This document shows positions 45,624 to 57,876 of a stretch of DNA of 64,000 nt, one piece after another (position 1 is the stretch's first letter; each line of letters begins with the position of its first letter). The notes below the pieces were generated by a model, which was given only the letters and a program-made list of their open reading frames with translations, made no database searches and was not told where the DNA came from. The DNA is from Chrysopilus asiliformis (taxonomy: Eukaryota > Arthropoda > Insecta > Diptera > Rhagionidae). The position numbers were made by a program, and so were the translations under genes. The DNA lies in assembly GCA_964034945.1 (NCBI GenBank), contig OZ035960.1, positions 111,545,324 to 111,609,323 on the forward strand, in the 5' to 3' direction.

Positions 45624-47039
45624 GTCATCAGACGGGAAAATAGAAAGTGTTGTGGAAAAAAAACTTGACTAATTTCAGCTGATTTTCAGCAACTGAGTGA
45701 TGGCTGCGCTCGGCGAATGTTAGCGAAGATGTGGATGTGGTTAACATACTTACGTTCTTCTAGATTTACCAAATCGATTATCAAAGTTTGACTTATCTTC
45801 ATTCTGCGAGAGGATCGATGGGAGGGTTGCGTTTATAAGGGAGGTGAATTTCGGTGTATTGCTGGAAACGGTACTGAAATGTTGTGGAAATTACACAAAA
45901 AGTCTTCAAATATTTTCCCGAAAAAAAAGAAGATTGGCCAAAAAAAGAGTCTTTAAAAATTTAAAGTCACGCCAAAAAAAAAAAAAAGATTTTGCTGAGA
46001 GTTCTCCAATTTTTCTAGAATTCTTACAAATTACGCAATTCATCTAATCTTCATAATCCAAAAATATCCCTTTTTAGATCATTTTTTTAAATAAACGCTT
46101 TTTAAAAATAAATAATTTTCGTTTAAATCTCAATAATGGCGTGACTTTACATTTTTAAAGACTTGGTTTTGGGCCAATCTTCTGGGATTTTTAAATAATT
46201 TATGTGAGTCTATGTTGGACGCTGCACTTTATTTCCTCTCTGGTTCTCAAAATTGGCCCATAAAAAATTGGTTTTCGGAAAAATCTGCACACACGAAAAA
46301 ACGAAAATAATTTGGAACAAAAAAATTATTTGAAGGTTACTGTAGTATTTGATTTTGGCTTTTGTATATTTCAGAGACACTGTTTGTATTTTCACAGAAA
46401 ATCAGCGTTTTTGAATCCTTAAAACAATATTTGATCAGCATATATTTCAACAGATCTTCAAATAAATATTTCGAGGAACCCTGAATATTATTTAATCGTA
46501 GAACATCATTAAGAAAATCAAAGACATTTATATAATAATGATGTATGCTCTAAGGATAAATACGTTTTTGTAACTTATCTACAATGTTCCTCCCATTAGT
46601 GGGGTTTATTGATTACTCAGAGAAAATACTCGAATGCGTGATTAAATAACAAAAAAAATTGCATGTAATAAAAATTCTTCTTAGTATTGACAACTTCTTA
46701 CACCTTTATGAATAAAGATATTTTTATTACACTACCAAATTCTATTCTGTGTGTAGTTAAATAAAACTTTGAGCGAGATTATTATGAAAATTTGTGCAAT
46801 CAACATTTTTATAAGGTAAAAAGATATGTTTTAGGTGAGGATGAAAAAACTCCATAAGACGCAAATGAATAAAATTCCGAGAAACAAATATTCTACGAAA
46901 TTGAATTTATTATAAGTTGAACCTGTCATGGTATCAGGTTTGCGCTTGGTTACAAGAGAAATTCCTTGAATTTTCTTAACCTTAAGAATCGAAATAAAAT
47001 TATTTCATATTAAATATTTATGTATTGTCTATTATATAA
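45624..47039. other. intergenic stretch without an identified gene
   Basis: AT-rich. Inverted text TTTAAAAATTTAAAGTCACGCC / GGCGTGACTTTACATTTTTAAA at about 45,950-45,972 and 46,139-46,160 suggests a diverged foldback element. No gene was seen. Confidence 0.45.
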
Positions 47040-47422
47040 TAGGCAGTGTGTCTGGCTGTCTCTTTGTTCGCTTGAAAGTCTAGAGACATAAACCGATTGG
47101 GATAAAACTTTCAGGGGAGATAACTGGCATCAATGACCGGGTTTTCGACCATGGATAAACCACCCAACGTTTCCCGTCCAATCCCCGCTAACTCCAGTAC
47201 CATTAAACCATTGACAACAACTAACAAAATGCGTTTGATTTACTAAACGATACTTTCGACAAAGAATTTTGTCATAATTCTCCAATTTTTCATTTTCTGG
47301 AAACGATATGGTCAAAATAATCAGAAATACATCTGTCACAGATCGAATGACCCCTTATTATTTATTTGTAAAAAATTGGTTTTTTTTAATATAAAAATAT
47401 TAACAGAAATTTTTATTGATCA

Positions 47423-47921
47423 CTAGCTTGCATACCCGTCGTTGCCGTGTTAAGTTTTTTAAATTTTTTTTTTGATGGTCTATGTTAGAGCTAAACTTCA
47501 GGCCAATCGGCTCGGTAGTTTCCCCGCGAAAGGGTAACATAGGGGAAAAACTAAGTTTCAAGATCACTTTACCCCCTCCCCTTGCTCCCCCACCTCTCGG
47601 GCTACTTTTTAATGGGTCTATGTTGGGGCTGGACTCCCGACGAACATCTATGCCAAATTTCAGGCCAATCGGTTCAGTCGTTTCCCCGCGAAAGAGTAAC
47701 ATAACGCAAAAACTAAGTTTCGAAATCACTTTACACTTCCCGTTACTCCCCCACCCCTCGCGCTACTTTTCCGTATGCCTATGTTGGAACCACAACTACC
47801 ACAGACACTCATGCCAAATTTCAAGTCAATCGGTTCAGCCGTTTTTGCGTGAAAGAGGAACAGACAGATAGACAGACAGACAGACAGGCAGACACCAACT
47901 CATTTTTATATATTAGTATGA
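47423..47921 (-). mobile_element. non-autonomous Helitron
   Basis: On the minus strand it starts TCATACTAATATATAAAA at 47,921 and ends CAAGCTAG at 47,423, after an ACACGGCAACGACGGGT hairpin that has one changed base. It holds three module repeats like 13,164-13,640, plus a CAGACAGACAGA tract. Target A/T without duplication. Confidence 0.88.
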
Positions 47922-47974
47922 TTTATATTTTAATAGATATTATTTATGTTTTAAAACTTTAAAGATATTTTGAC

Positions 47975-48400
47975 GTTTTTAGTGCGAGGCCGAGTAGTTC
48001 CCGAAGCCGAAAGCCGAGAAGAAGGTAGGACCGCATCACTTAAATTTTGTTATATGCGTTTTTCCCAAAAGCGCATAGATTTTGAGAAATTTTCAAAAAA
48101 TGGTATTTTATCAAAAAAAAAAAAATTATTTGGACGGTACCCGTTAAAGCGACCGTGACTCTTCCAAAAGTTCATAAAAAACTACGAAAATTTCAAGTCG
48201 CTAGGTCAAAGCGTTCTCAAGTTATTTAAGATACATACAACGGAAAGACCGACAGCAGATGCACCAACATAATCATAATTTAGCCTGAAACGGATGTCGT
48301 ATTTATCATAAATTTTCAAACCGCCCCTGCTCATGAGACGGTCTCCGTCATGAATACAATACTTTCCCTCCATAGAAGAGGAAAGTAAAAATAGCATACA
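47975..48400 (-). repeat. mini-me-like repeat, family A, inverted
   Basis: On the minus strand: TACTTTCCTCTTCTATGG, GGAGACCGTCTCATGAGCAG, CCGTTTCAGGCTAAATTATG, a very short GTCY-like tract (GCTGTCGGTCTTTCC), then GAACGCTTTGACCTAGCGAC and TTGAAATTTTCG. It matches 4,500-5,010 block by block, although the microsatellite is almost absent. Confidence 0.65.
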
Positions 48401-48412
48401 TTGTTTTGTATA

Positions 48413-48640
48413 CACGCTGAGAGGAAATGGTAAATCTAACTATTTTATAATGGGGAATCGGGAATATGACTAAAATGGTTAATTTCAAACATAAAATGAA
48501 TCAAAATCGACTATTTTTATAATAAATTTAACTACTTAGTAGTAAACTTTACTATTTTGTGCATAAATTAACTATTTTTGTAATTGAAATTAACTATAAA
48601 TTAACTAAATAGTTAGATTTACTGTTTTTTTTTCACTGCG
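48413..48640. mobile_element. TA-flanked MITE
   Basis: CACGCTGAGAGG...TAAATCTAACTATTT at the left and AAATAGTTAGATTTACTG... CACTGCG at the right are inverted repeats. TA borders at 48,411-48,412 and 48,641-48,642. The interior repeats TTAACTATTTT-like units. Confidence 0.7.
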
Positions 48641-48642
48641 TA

Positions 48643-50092
48643 TAATCTTATAGAACAAATCTTAAATTTTAGTTAAGCATGTCCTTTAATTATGTTATGG
48701 AATTTCCCTATAAACACCAAATCGTTTGATATAAAGTGGTTATATTTCGCTACTTTCATCCTCTTTCGACAGAAAAAAAAACTTGATCAATAAATAACCC
48801 AATTATATTTCACTCTCTATGTACTTCTAAGCGGTGTACTTACTCTCCTATAGTCCTCACGACGACGTAAATTTATTAGATTAATATTTAAATTTCTATA
48901 ACATCATTCCACCTCATTCGCATTATTATCCTGTTTCACCATCACTCGAGTATATATCCTGAAAGCTGCTCTAATCATCCCCATCTTAAGTTCATACGTT
49001 CGAAGCCTACCCGTCTTCAAACTCAAACGCTTTTTAGTACAAAAAGTATCTGCAGAAAATATTTATACATAGATATGATATTTATAATCGCAGTATGTAA
49101 ATTAGGCTAATTTCGAAAACCGTTTATCTGATCGTATACAAAAATCGACTTAATTAACCTACACGATAAAGACTGGGAATCCTCAGTGCCAAGGTTTCCA
49201 AATTTCAAATTATTTCCAGGCGTGTACTAAATTTTTGATTTATCAAAATACCTGAAGAGTGGGTATGTCATTTGGAATGAATATGGAAATTTCAAATATG
49301 TATGTTATGTTTCCAAATTAAAATCTTTCTTCCATCTACCATAAAATCTAATAAAACAAAAAAATGCAAATTATAAATCAAAGATAAACAATTCCGTATG
49401 AATTTCCCATATTTTCAAAAGCCGACGGTTGATTTATGTGTTCTGTAACTTACGCAAATAATTCAAAAATTGAACTTCGTAAAAAAAAAATTAAAGGCCT
49501 TTGAAGGAAAAAAATTACCCAGTTTTTCCACTTTTGGTAAAAGAGACACTCTTTAGCAATAAAAATCATCATATATCAGTCTATCATTAAATTCGTTGCG
49601 TATATGTTGTAATCATGTGTGTTTGTATGTTACCTTATATCCTTAACTCCTAGTGTAACCCCGTTTACCCACAGATGGCAAAAGTTGCGTATTGGAGTCG
49701 AGTTGGTTTTTGAAACTTGATAATCGCGAAATTGTATTAACTTCCGAACATTAGAAGCAGAAGGAAGTGGGGGAAGTGAGATGTACGTGGACAAAATAAC
49801 AAGTCCTCAAAAATACATTAAGGAAACAGTCGAACCTTATAGAAATGGAAAAATAAAATGTAAATTAAATAAAATAGAAATATAAAATAAAATCAGATAA
49901 AATAATTTTCTTCTTCATTTTTTAAGACATGTTTTATAATTGAATTTTTCTCAAATTATTTTTTTTTTCAATTTTTGTGAAAAAAAAAATTGTTTATTGA
50001 AACAAAAAACTGTCTTTCTGCTATATGACTCTCAATTTTTTAACAATTACTAACCAAAACTAGAATCGCAACATTTGTAAGGTTTTTGCAAA
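48643..50092. other. intergenic stretch without an identified gene
   Basis: The block 48,810-49,060 is of higher complexity than its surroundings, but no exon is supportable. The rest is AT-rich. Confidence 0.45.
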
Positions 50093-50094
50093 TA

Positions 50095-50327
50095 CAGCAT
50101 TCCCTCCAACTGCACGGTAGATACGTTCCACAAAAAGAGCGCGCAAACCGAAACCGCGTACTGTGAACCGTACTTGTTATGAAATTTTCGGGTTAGAACA
50201 TATTTTTTTAAACGAAAATTATAAAAAAAACCGCGCAGCTGCGAAACTTTTACCGCGCGTATTAAAAAATTAACCGCGCAGTTGCGAAACCGCGCAGCTA
50301 GAAACCGCGCAGTTGGAGGGATTACTG
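50095..50327. mobile_element. pogo-like MITE
   Basis: Ends CAGCATTCCCTCCAACTGC and GCAGTTGGAGGGATTACTG are inverted repeats, flanked by TA at 50,093-50,094 and 50,328-50,329. AACCGCGCAG-type repeats fill the right half. Confidence 0.82.
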
Positions 50328-50405
50328 TACCTTCGTTTCATAATCCTAGAGTCCTTACATGAGGTTTGGCTCAGTCAATTTTTTTAAAAAAAATTGTTTT
50401 TTTAA

Positions 50406-50679
50406 CCCTCCGTCTACCATTGGGGTCAATTTGACCCCACAGCGATAAAATTTTTCTCTAATTCTAGTCGTAATAGTTTTTGGACTTTGTAACTTCTTGA
50501 CATTGTTTCTTTAAAAATTCTTCATTGTATTTTGCTGGAATTTGTTGACATTATTGAAGTTTTTTCTAAGTGTACTCAGACATTTTCAATAACAACTAAA
50601 GGAAAATGGCTTTTTATTGATTGGGGTCTAATTTACCCCAACGGTAGTTCTAGCAGGTTTTTTTTCGGTAGACGGAGGG
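50406..50679. mobile_element. piggyBac-like MITE, second family
   Basis: Ends CCCTCCGTCTACC and GGTAGACGGAGGG are perfect inverted repeats between TTAA at 50,402-50,405 and 50,680-50,683. Subterminal TTGGGGTC blocks occur on both sides. It is unrelated in sequence to the CACGTTGGC family. Confidence 0.88.
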
Positions 50680-51009
50680 TTAAAGGAGGATTTTAAAGAA
50701 ATACATCAAATATTTAGGGGGAAGGGGCCTACGAAAGTTCTCCTACAAAAAATTGTCAAAAATGCGTGGTGGCTGGGGAAGGAGGGAGTTTAGAAAATCC
50801 AAAAAGTAGCGTAATGTATTTTATGGGCAAGACCGCGAAATTTTAAACGGATTATGAACCATGAACGGTATGTAAAAATTTGTAAGCTTTCGCTTGCCTT
50901 TTTTTGTGACAGCTTCTGGACCTGCAGTTTCATATGAAATCAAAAGGGACTGTCAAAAACTTCATACAAAAAATCACGTAAGAGCAGGACGAATGGTGCG
51001 GGGAAGGGC

Positions 51010-51027
51010 GGGGGGGGGGGGGGGGGG
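51010..51027 (+). repeat. 18-base poly(G) run
   Basis: Eighteen consecutive G residues, preceded by further G-rich text. It is capable of G-quadruplex formation, and its length may be unreliable in assembly. Confidence 0.9.
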
Positions 51028-51063
51028 AAGGTCGGTCGAAAAGCCGAAAATTAGTGTGACCTA

Positions 51064-51335
51064 CACTCAGAAAAATGGAGGCTAACTCGACGACCTCCAT
51101 ACGGCATAATTGGCCTCGGGCAGGCGCGCGTTCGCCTGCATGTGGGCAAGTAAAACTGAGTTGACCTGTGGTCGGAGAAATTCTGAAATTAAGCCACCAG
51201 CAGGTGAAGTAGGGCATTGGGAGCTGCACGAGTTGACCTTAGATACGTTAACTCTGACCGCTAGCTGGCTTACAGAAACCTCTGTAAGGTCAGAGTTAAC
51301 CTGACAAAAAGTTGACCTGGACATTTTTCTGAGTG
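51064..51335. mobile_element. CACTCAGAAAAAT MITE, copy 1
   Basis: Ends CACTCAGAAAAATG and CATTTTTCTGAGTG are inverted repeats flanked by TA (51,062-51,063 and 51,336-51,337). Inner landmarks are AATTGGCCTCGGGCAGGCGC and GGGAGCTGCACGAGTTGACC. An internal hairpin (GTTAACTCTGACC / GGTCAGAGTTAAC) lies near the right end. Copy 2 is 850 bp downstream in the same orientation. Confidence 0.85.
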
Positions 51336-51337
51336 TA

Positions 51338-51912
51338 TCTTATGGCTAGCTCCTAGGTAAGGATTAAAACATTTGTAAGGTTTTTTCCTCATTGAAGGCG
51401 TCGTTAACACCCTGGGCCGAGTGATTAACCAATTTTGGCCCAGCGTTGTATTTCCATAATAGAAACTCTGACTTCTATGCGGTAACAATAAATATCAAAA
51501 TTGCTCAAGGTATTAGCAAAACGACCATTTGGGCCCAAATGAGTTAAGAACAAATGCTTTTACTAGCAATTAAGCAAATTTTAGTACAAATTTCCACTAA
51601 AACCTGACAAATTCCTAGAAAAAGCATTTACTACATCTTATTCACTCGGACCGTTATCTAATCTAGTGTAAGGACGGCAAACTTCAAATACTCAAACACA
51701 TAAACTCTCATACATCCCAAAATTGCAAACTGTTATCAGAAGCTGCTGTCTGTAGGCCTAAGAAAGCTTTCTCAAGAAGGTTAGTATTTGTTACAATCAT
51801 TCAATTTGGCGAGAAATTTAAGCTCTACTAATACATAAAACAGCCCCATTATATTCTTTTATTTAAAAATATTTTTCAGCTATTTTTGTGTGATTTTTTA
51901 ATACTTTTACCG
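51338..51912. other. spacer between two MITE copies
   Basis: AT-rich, no gene. ACATTTGTAAGGTTTTTT at about 51,370 is a short motif found at three other places in the window. Confidence 0.5.
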
Positions 51913-51914
51913 TA

Positions 51915-52198
51915 CACTCAGAAAAATGGAGGCTAACTCGACGACCTACATACGGCGTAATTGGCCTCGGGCAGGCGCGCGTTCGCCTGCATGAGGCAAA
52001 GTAAAACTTGTGTTGACCTGTGACCGGAGAAATTCTGAAATTAAGCCACCAGCGGGTGAAGTAGGGCATTGGGAGCTGCACGAGTTGACCTTAGATAGGC
52101 ATTTCGAGGATGTAATGTCATGTAATGGAAACCTCTGTCAGCCAGCTAGCGGTCAGAGTTAACCTGACAAAAAGTTGACCTGGACATTTTTCTGAGTG
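51915..52198. mobile_element. CACTCAGAAAAAT MITE, copy 2
   Basis: Same ends and TA flanks (51,913-51,914 and 52,199-52,200). It is nearly identical to copy 1 except around 52,100-52,140, where the inner hairpin arm is replaced by AGGCATTTCGAGGATGTAAT text. Confidence 0.85.
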
Positions 52199-52200
52199 TA

Positions 52201-54093
52201 TGTCCCCATATTTACGATCTTATAATTTTGTAAATATTTTGATTAGTTATTTTTCCTTTCGATTGCAGAAGTAATCATCATACTGTAGTTTAAATGTAAG
52301 TCGATATAATATAAATTATCATCAGAGGACTTTTGGTGTTGGGTTCACCTTCGACTTTCTAAGATGCCTTAATTTTCATCTTTTTGAAAACAAAATTATG
52401 AAAGTTCTTTACTCAAATATATCCTATGTGTAATCTATGTGTATGTGAGAATATTTAATCTGTTCATGAAGTGATATAGACGGAAAATGATATATATATA
52501 GAAAATTATGGTAATGACGTTATATGTGCTGCGACTGTCTATACATATTTTATAATGGTGTGGTAACTAAGGCGGAAGTCTCAAGGATGGCCTTGGTCGC
52601 TTTATAGTTATCTCTCATCCGTTGAATGGTACAAAACATATGTGTGTGCGTTTCGGCTCGTAATAATATTGGCTTCCAACAATCTAAACTAGGAGTGATT
52701 TATGAATAGCGTCATGTGTCAAGAAAATGTTATGACAAAATAATAACCGACAATGACTTGAAATAAAATAGCTCTTAATACACTAAACAAGTGACTTGTG
52801 AGAATTTGAAAATATATGTATGTATGCATAATAGAGTATAGTGTATTAAGGAATCTATACCAAAGGAAATTTCTATCTTCATCTTAATTGAGCTGTATCT
52901 ACCGGAGATTTTTTCATAGATATATCATTTTTATGATAAAAAAAGCTTGAAAAGCTTTAACGCGGAAACCACTTGACCGATTGAGTTGAAATTTCAGATT
53001 TGGTCAACCGCTAAAGTTATGGTTGACATAAATACTGTTTGTAGAAAGAAAAAGCCCAGCGGGAGTAGGAAAAATTCATCACAAATCAAGTGTTTTTCAT
53101 TTAAATTTGACAATTTTTTCATAAAAAAAACGCAGTGATCAATCATTGTCATCAAAACAACATTTATACGAACGAAATTACTTTCTTGGCAAACAATGCG
53201 CTCTAACAAAATTAATAGGTGCTAATCACCCTATTGTTACAAACATCTTATAATTTTACTCATTTTAACATTTTTCTTCTCTTTAAATCACCCTGCACCA
53301 ACCTAGTAATTATTTTTTCAGGACATTTGCTTTCGAAAAAAAAACCATTTTTGGCCTAATAATCAAACAATAGTGGACTGACTGAAATTGGAATAATAAA
53401 ATCCCTGGAATGTACCTACAGGGGGATGGAAAAAAGTCTCCGTTAGCCACTAATCAAAGTGACATTTGTAGCGTAACACTGCACAACATAAATGTCATAT
53501 CGCTACCGCTAATCATGCTGTGAGGCTAATAATGTGTTGACTTTGGTTCATCGCCAATCTATCATTTTGCCGTCGTAAGCATAGCATGTCATGCTTCAAA
53601 AAAGAAGTTTTTTTTTCCTGTTGGATCATAATCGAGCAATGAAGTACGGTATGGGATGTCCAATTTGATGGAGCAGTTTTTTTTGGGGGTGGTGGATGGT
53701 TGAGTGGATTACTAACCAGCTGTTTGATAGTTTAATGTTTTTCAAGTGCCTCTCATAGCTTGGTAGCAGCAACATATTGTATTGTAGTCAACTAGACGGG
53801 TTATTTAATACACTGTGAGAAAAACTGTAAATCCTCAATAGTTTTTAGTACCCGACTCAGAAAAAAAATAATAGGGGGAGGGGGGAGGTGGGGAAGGGGG
53901 AGGAGTGGTCCAATTAGATTTTGATTATAGATAAGTTATGTAAAATCATATTCTAAACACATTTTATCTTTATAAATTTTTCGATACGATGCACAGTTTT
54001 CGAGAAACTAGGAAAAATTTATGCCATTTGTAAAGGAGAGGGATCGATTGGATTTTGATGTATGGAACCGTCGAAAACTGCAACGATTTTCTT
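52201..54093. other. intergenic stretch without an identified gene
   Basis: Holds CACTTGACCGATTGAGTTGA at about 52,970, the motif that normally follows a GTCY tract, but without a tract. GTGGTCCAATTAGATTTTGA (about 53,905-53,924) and GATCGATTGGATTTTGATGT (about 54,044) match the right part of family B repeats. No gene was seen. Confidence 0.5.
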
Positions 54094-54097
54094 TTAA

Positions 54098-54357
54098 CAC
54101 GTTGGATACCAGCCAAAAAAACGCTTACTCCGCTAGTATACACTGGGAAAAAACGCAAAAATCATTTCTGTGCTTTGTGAGCCACCAGTGAACACAAGAC
54201 CAATACAGACAAAAACGAACGAATCGAATAAAATATAACGGACAAAAAAAACCCCTTTTGTACCGCACGAGCGACTGCACTCAATCATGGAACTTGAGAA
54301 ACTGACGGTAATGACAATAGTGTGTGTACACCGGTGACTCACATGTTAACCAACGTG
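54098..54357. mobile_element. piggyBac-like MITE, copy 3
   Basis: TTAA at 54,094-54,097 and 54,358-54,361. Ends CACGTTGGATACCA and TGTTAACCAACGTG. The interior matches copies 1 and 2 (CGCACGAGCGACTGCACTCA). Confidence 0.87.
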
Positions 54358-54361
54358 TTAA

Positions 54362-55559
54362 ATTCACAAAAACAAAAATTTTCGTGATTTTTTAAAAGTG
54401 TTTCCCTCCACTGCAAATCCAAGCAAACACTGCATTTGTTTTTCGCTTTTGGTTCGTGAATCAAAGGCGAAATCATGGTCTAGAAAGTTACTACAGTGTA
54501 AAGGTAATCTACGTACAAACACCCTGTAATTTAACTCGAATTCTCCACTGTGTAATTATCCTTAGACCGGCTCGATTCTGACCCAACGATTTTGCATAAA
54601 GCCCTACAAGCGGACACTTGAAAATCCAGGAATTTTAAGCTTATGATCGAAATGTCGCTGTAATTTAACGGCTTAAATTTCTCGATATTCAGAAAAACAC
54701 AATCAAATACAGAAACATATTTTGAAACATTCAAACACGCACGTACCTACATATACATACACAGATTTAGTAACTCAAAGTTTGATGGAGTCCATGCAAT
54801 TTCAAAAAGCACCCAATTGGCCTGGAGTTTAATTATTCTTAATAGTCCGCCAGGAGTCATTTGTTTTTACGTGCTTTTTCTCTTAGATTGTTGTAGGTAC
54901 TGACTATAAGTAAGTACGAATATAAGGAATTGTATATTTCTTATATGCTTTATGCTATACGCTGGTTCTATGTTGAATTCTAAATAATGCTAAATGCTGA
55001 ACTTCAACTCAGTTCGATGTTGGTCCTTTTTTTCTGCCTAGGCATCTTAATTGTATAAAGTACATATTTGCGTGTTGAACGTTATTACTTTACAGTTTCG
55101 TGTAGTACCACTTGGAATTTTATTCTCATTTTTTTTGTTGTTGTTGCCGTTTTCCCATTTTATTTTCCTGGGTAATTTTTCCTTCGATGTTTTTCGGTCT
55201 TTTTTTTTGGTTTTGCTTTGTTTTCCATTCCGATTAGGATTTTCCACTTTCTGTTACAATTCCTTGACGATTTTCCCAAGTATTTTTCCTTGAGGCAGTT
55301 TTTGTTGGCGGCTCTATATCAGATTGTTTCGACTAATACAGTGGTCTCTGTATTAAATAACTCTTTAATTAACACGAAATCAGGACAATGGAATTTTATT
55401 GTACGCAACATAATCGAAAATTTATAGTCCGTTTTTTTTTTCTTTATTTTTGTTTATTTATTACTTTCTTCTACGGAGTATAATAAAGTATTGTATTCAT
55501 GAAAAATTTCGACCTCTTAATTTTGCCTAAAAAACATTTCCCGATCACTCCTGAGTCGA
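54362..55559. other. intergenic stretch without an identified gene
   Basis: AT-rich with T-runs near 55,120-55,210. Frames under 81 codons, none recognised. Confidence 0.5.
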
Positions 55560-56270
55560 TTGGAGTCATATTTAAAAAATGTCTTTCTGTCTGTCAGTCT
55601 GTCAGTCTGTCTGTCAGTCTGTCAGTCTGTCTGTCAGTCTGTCAGTCTGTGTACAAGATTTCTCAAAAACTAATAGAGCTAGCGACATGAAATTTTATAG
55701 GCATGTTGGGTCCTGAAATGGGACGATCCTATCAACTTTTGGTGGAAATCCGTTAACCGGAAGTATCCAAAATGGCGGTTTTTCAAAAATCGCACTTTCG
55801 TTTTTCTCGATTTACTCCCAAACTACGGGTTTTTTAGTGGCCTTAAGTATGACAAAACTTGGAGAAAATAAAATTTCCCACACTTTTGTCTTTAACTAAA
55901 ACTCGATATCTCAACCTGTTATCGAGATAAATCGTTATTTCCAAAAAAACAGTTTTTTGCGATTATCTTGAAAACTAACGGGTTTTTGCTGACTGAATGT
56001 ATGAAGTGAATTAATGAGAATGGCATTCTGCACAATTTTGTTTCTTACCGTTATCCGTTATCTTTTACCGTTATTGAGATATTTAGATTAAAATATAAAA
56101 AAATATATTTTTGCAAATTGCTTGCAAACTAACGGTTTTTCGACAAATCAGTTAAAAGAATAATTAAAGACGTTAACATTTTCTACATTTTTGCCATTTA
56201 CCGTAAATTGATATCTTTTACCGTTCTCAAGTTATCTCAAATTTTGTACGTTTTTGATATTTTTGAATAA
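55560..56270 (+). repeat. mini-me-like (GTCY/GTCA)n repeat, family C
   Basis: An array of CTGTCTGTCAGTCTGTCAGT units (55,580-55,652) is followed by AGAGCTAGCGACATGAAATT and then diverged repeats of TTCTCGAAAACTAACGGTTT-like text. The after-array motif agrees with families A and B. Confidence 0.6.
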
Positions 56271-56934
56271 ACCAAGAATTTATTGGGAGGTCGTCTTAGG
56301 TTGACAACGCGACAGGGCTCTAGCGTAAATTGCGCAGAGTCGTAGATTTTGTAGAAGAAAGTTTTGTGTTGACCACAACTGATATTTTTTTTTCTTTTTT
56401 GATAGGAAGAATTCGAATTTCTATGGGTTTTCACCCCTTTTTGGTAACTTTTTGGCAACTTTTGGCGAGTTAACTGAATTCATTAAGCACTACAGTATTA
56501 ATAGATTGAATAAATTTACCCACTATTTATATAAAATTTCCAACGAGAAATGCTAAAGTGAAACATACGATCTACTATGGATTATATTTGATGAATTAAT
56601 TTCTATTTTATGATTGTTTTATTTAAACGTGCCGTATTTTAACCTCATTTTAATATTATTCAGTTTAACTTAATTTATTAAAAGCTGCTTTTTCTTTACT
56701 AAATATTTCGCCACCTGGATGCTATCATACTCATGGGAAATATGCTAATTGTTTGTGTGGATTAAAAATATCAAAATAAAATCGAAATTTTTATTATACG
56801 TCATAAATTGGAATTTTTTCGAATGGGATTAAAGAAATTTACTGCAATTTAAACAGTGAAATAATCGAATTAAGATTTATCGAATTATCCGTCTCCTGAG
56901 TAATCCATTCAAAGGACATTATTCTATATTAAAA

Positions 56935-57267
56935 TAGGGTAACCACACGTCCCGGAATTACCGGGACAGTTCCGAATTTAGGCATGCTGTCCGGAACCAT
57001 CCCGGAAACTAAAGTTTTGTCCCTTAATTACGGAATCGAGTGTTGTAATTTTTTAATCACTAAAAAAATTACCCCGAAACCCAGAAATATTTGCCTATGG
57101 CACATTTTCCTAAGAAATTGCTGTCTTTTGCAAATTTTTCTTGAAAAATTTCGCCTGCGGCGTATATTGTTATATAATTTTTGACCGTGGGATGTTTATT
57201 TCTAAAAATTTCGCCGCTCAACCAGCAATTTGTCCCGAAACCAAACGAAATAAATATGGTCACCCTA
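56935..57267. mobile_element. hAT-like MITE
   Basis: TAGGGTAACCA and TGGTCACCCTA are inverted repeats with one mismatch. The flanks TATTAAAA (56,927-56,934) and TATTAAGG (57,268-57,275) agree at six of eight bases, as a decayed 8-bp hAT duplication would. CCGGGACAG/CTGTCC and CGCCTGCGGCG lie inside. Confidence 0.7.
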
Positions 57268-57333
57268 TATTAAGGCAAACATTTATAACTAGTGATTGAA
57301 ATTTGTTGAAAATGCAGATATTTAGACTGCAGT

Positions 57334-57876
57334 TTAAATCTTAATGTGTAAAAATTTCTTTTTATTTAATATTTTGAGGTGTTTCTTTCTATCTATTATG
57401 TATACTGGTTCAGTAAAAGAATAGTTGGGATTTAAACCCCCCGCCCCCTCCCCGCAACCGTCACCCGTTACCTCGGCCCTTTCCTCACGCTTTTTCACAA
57501 TTTTAGTACCTGAATTTCCTGTACTTGAGACTGAATTTCCTAAATAGATTTTTTTGAATAGCAGCCCAAAAATATAAGTTGCATTTAGGATGTGTCTTTT
57601 TTTCTCATATTTATTGAACTTTGCATGTAATTCGCATATCAGTAATTTGGAATTAAAATTTCTCAGAATTTTACTAAGCAGCACAGGAAACAACAATATT
57701 TTGAAAATATGTACGTGCAATTTCCCGATTTCAATTATCGAAGCTGTCGCAGTAAATTCTCGCAATTCCTTTATAAATCGTATGTGTATGCCATGGAAAC
57801 ACTTTCTACGAAATATCCATTTATTTTCAATTAAAACATCACGTCTAATTGACTCGGTCGCTAATTGTAATTGCAT
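57334..57876 (-). other. 180-codon open frame, unidentified
   Basis: This is the longest frame outside genes and microsatellites. The product is rich in Ile, Lys and Phe, with one Gly-rich stretch (TGDGCGEGAGGLNP), and shows no family motif. The opposite strand is also open for 113 codons here, which argues for chance in a stop-poor stretch. No splice-supported neighbours were found. Confidence 0.2.

Noticed and set aside
57334..57876. 180-codon frame as a gene
   Set aside because: No motif, opposite strand also open, and no supporting exons. Kept only as a low-confidence note.
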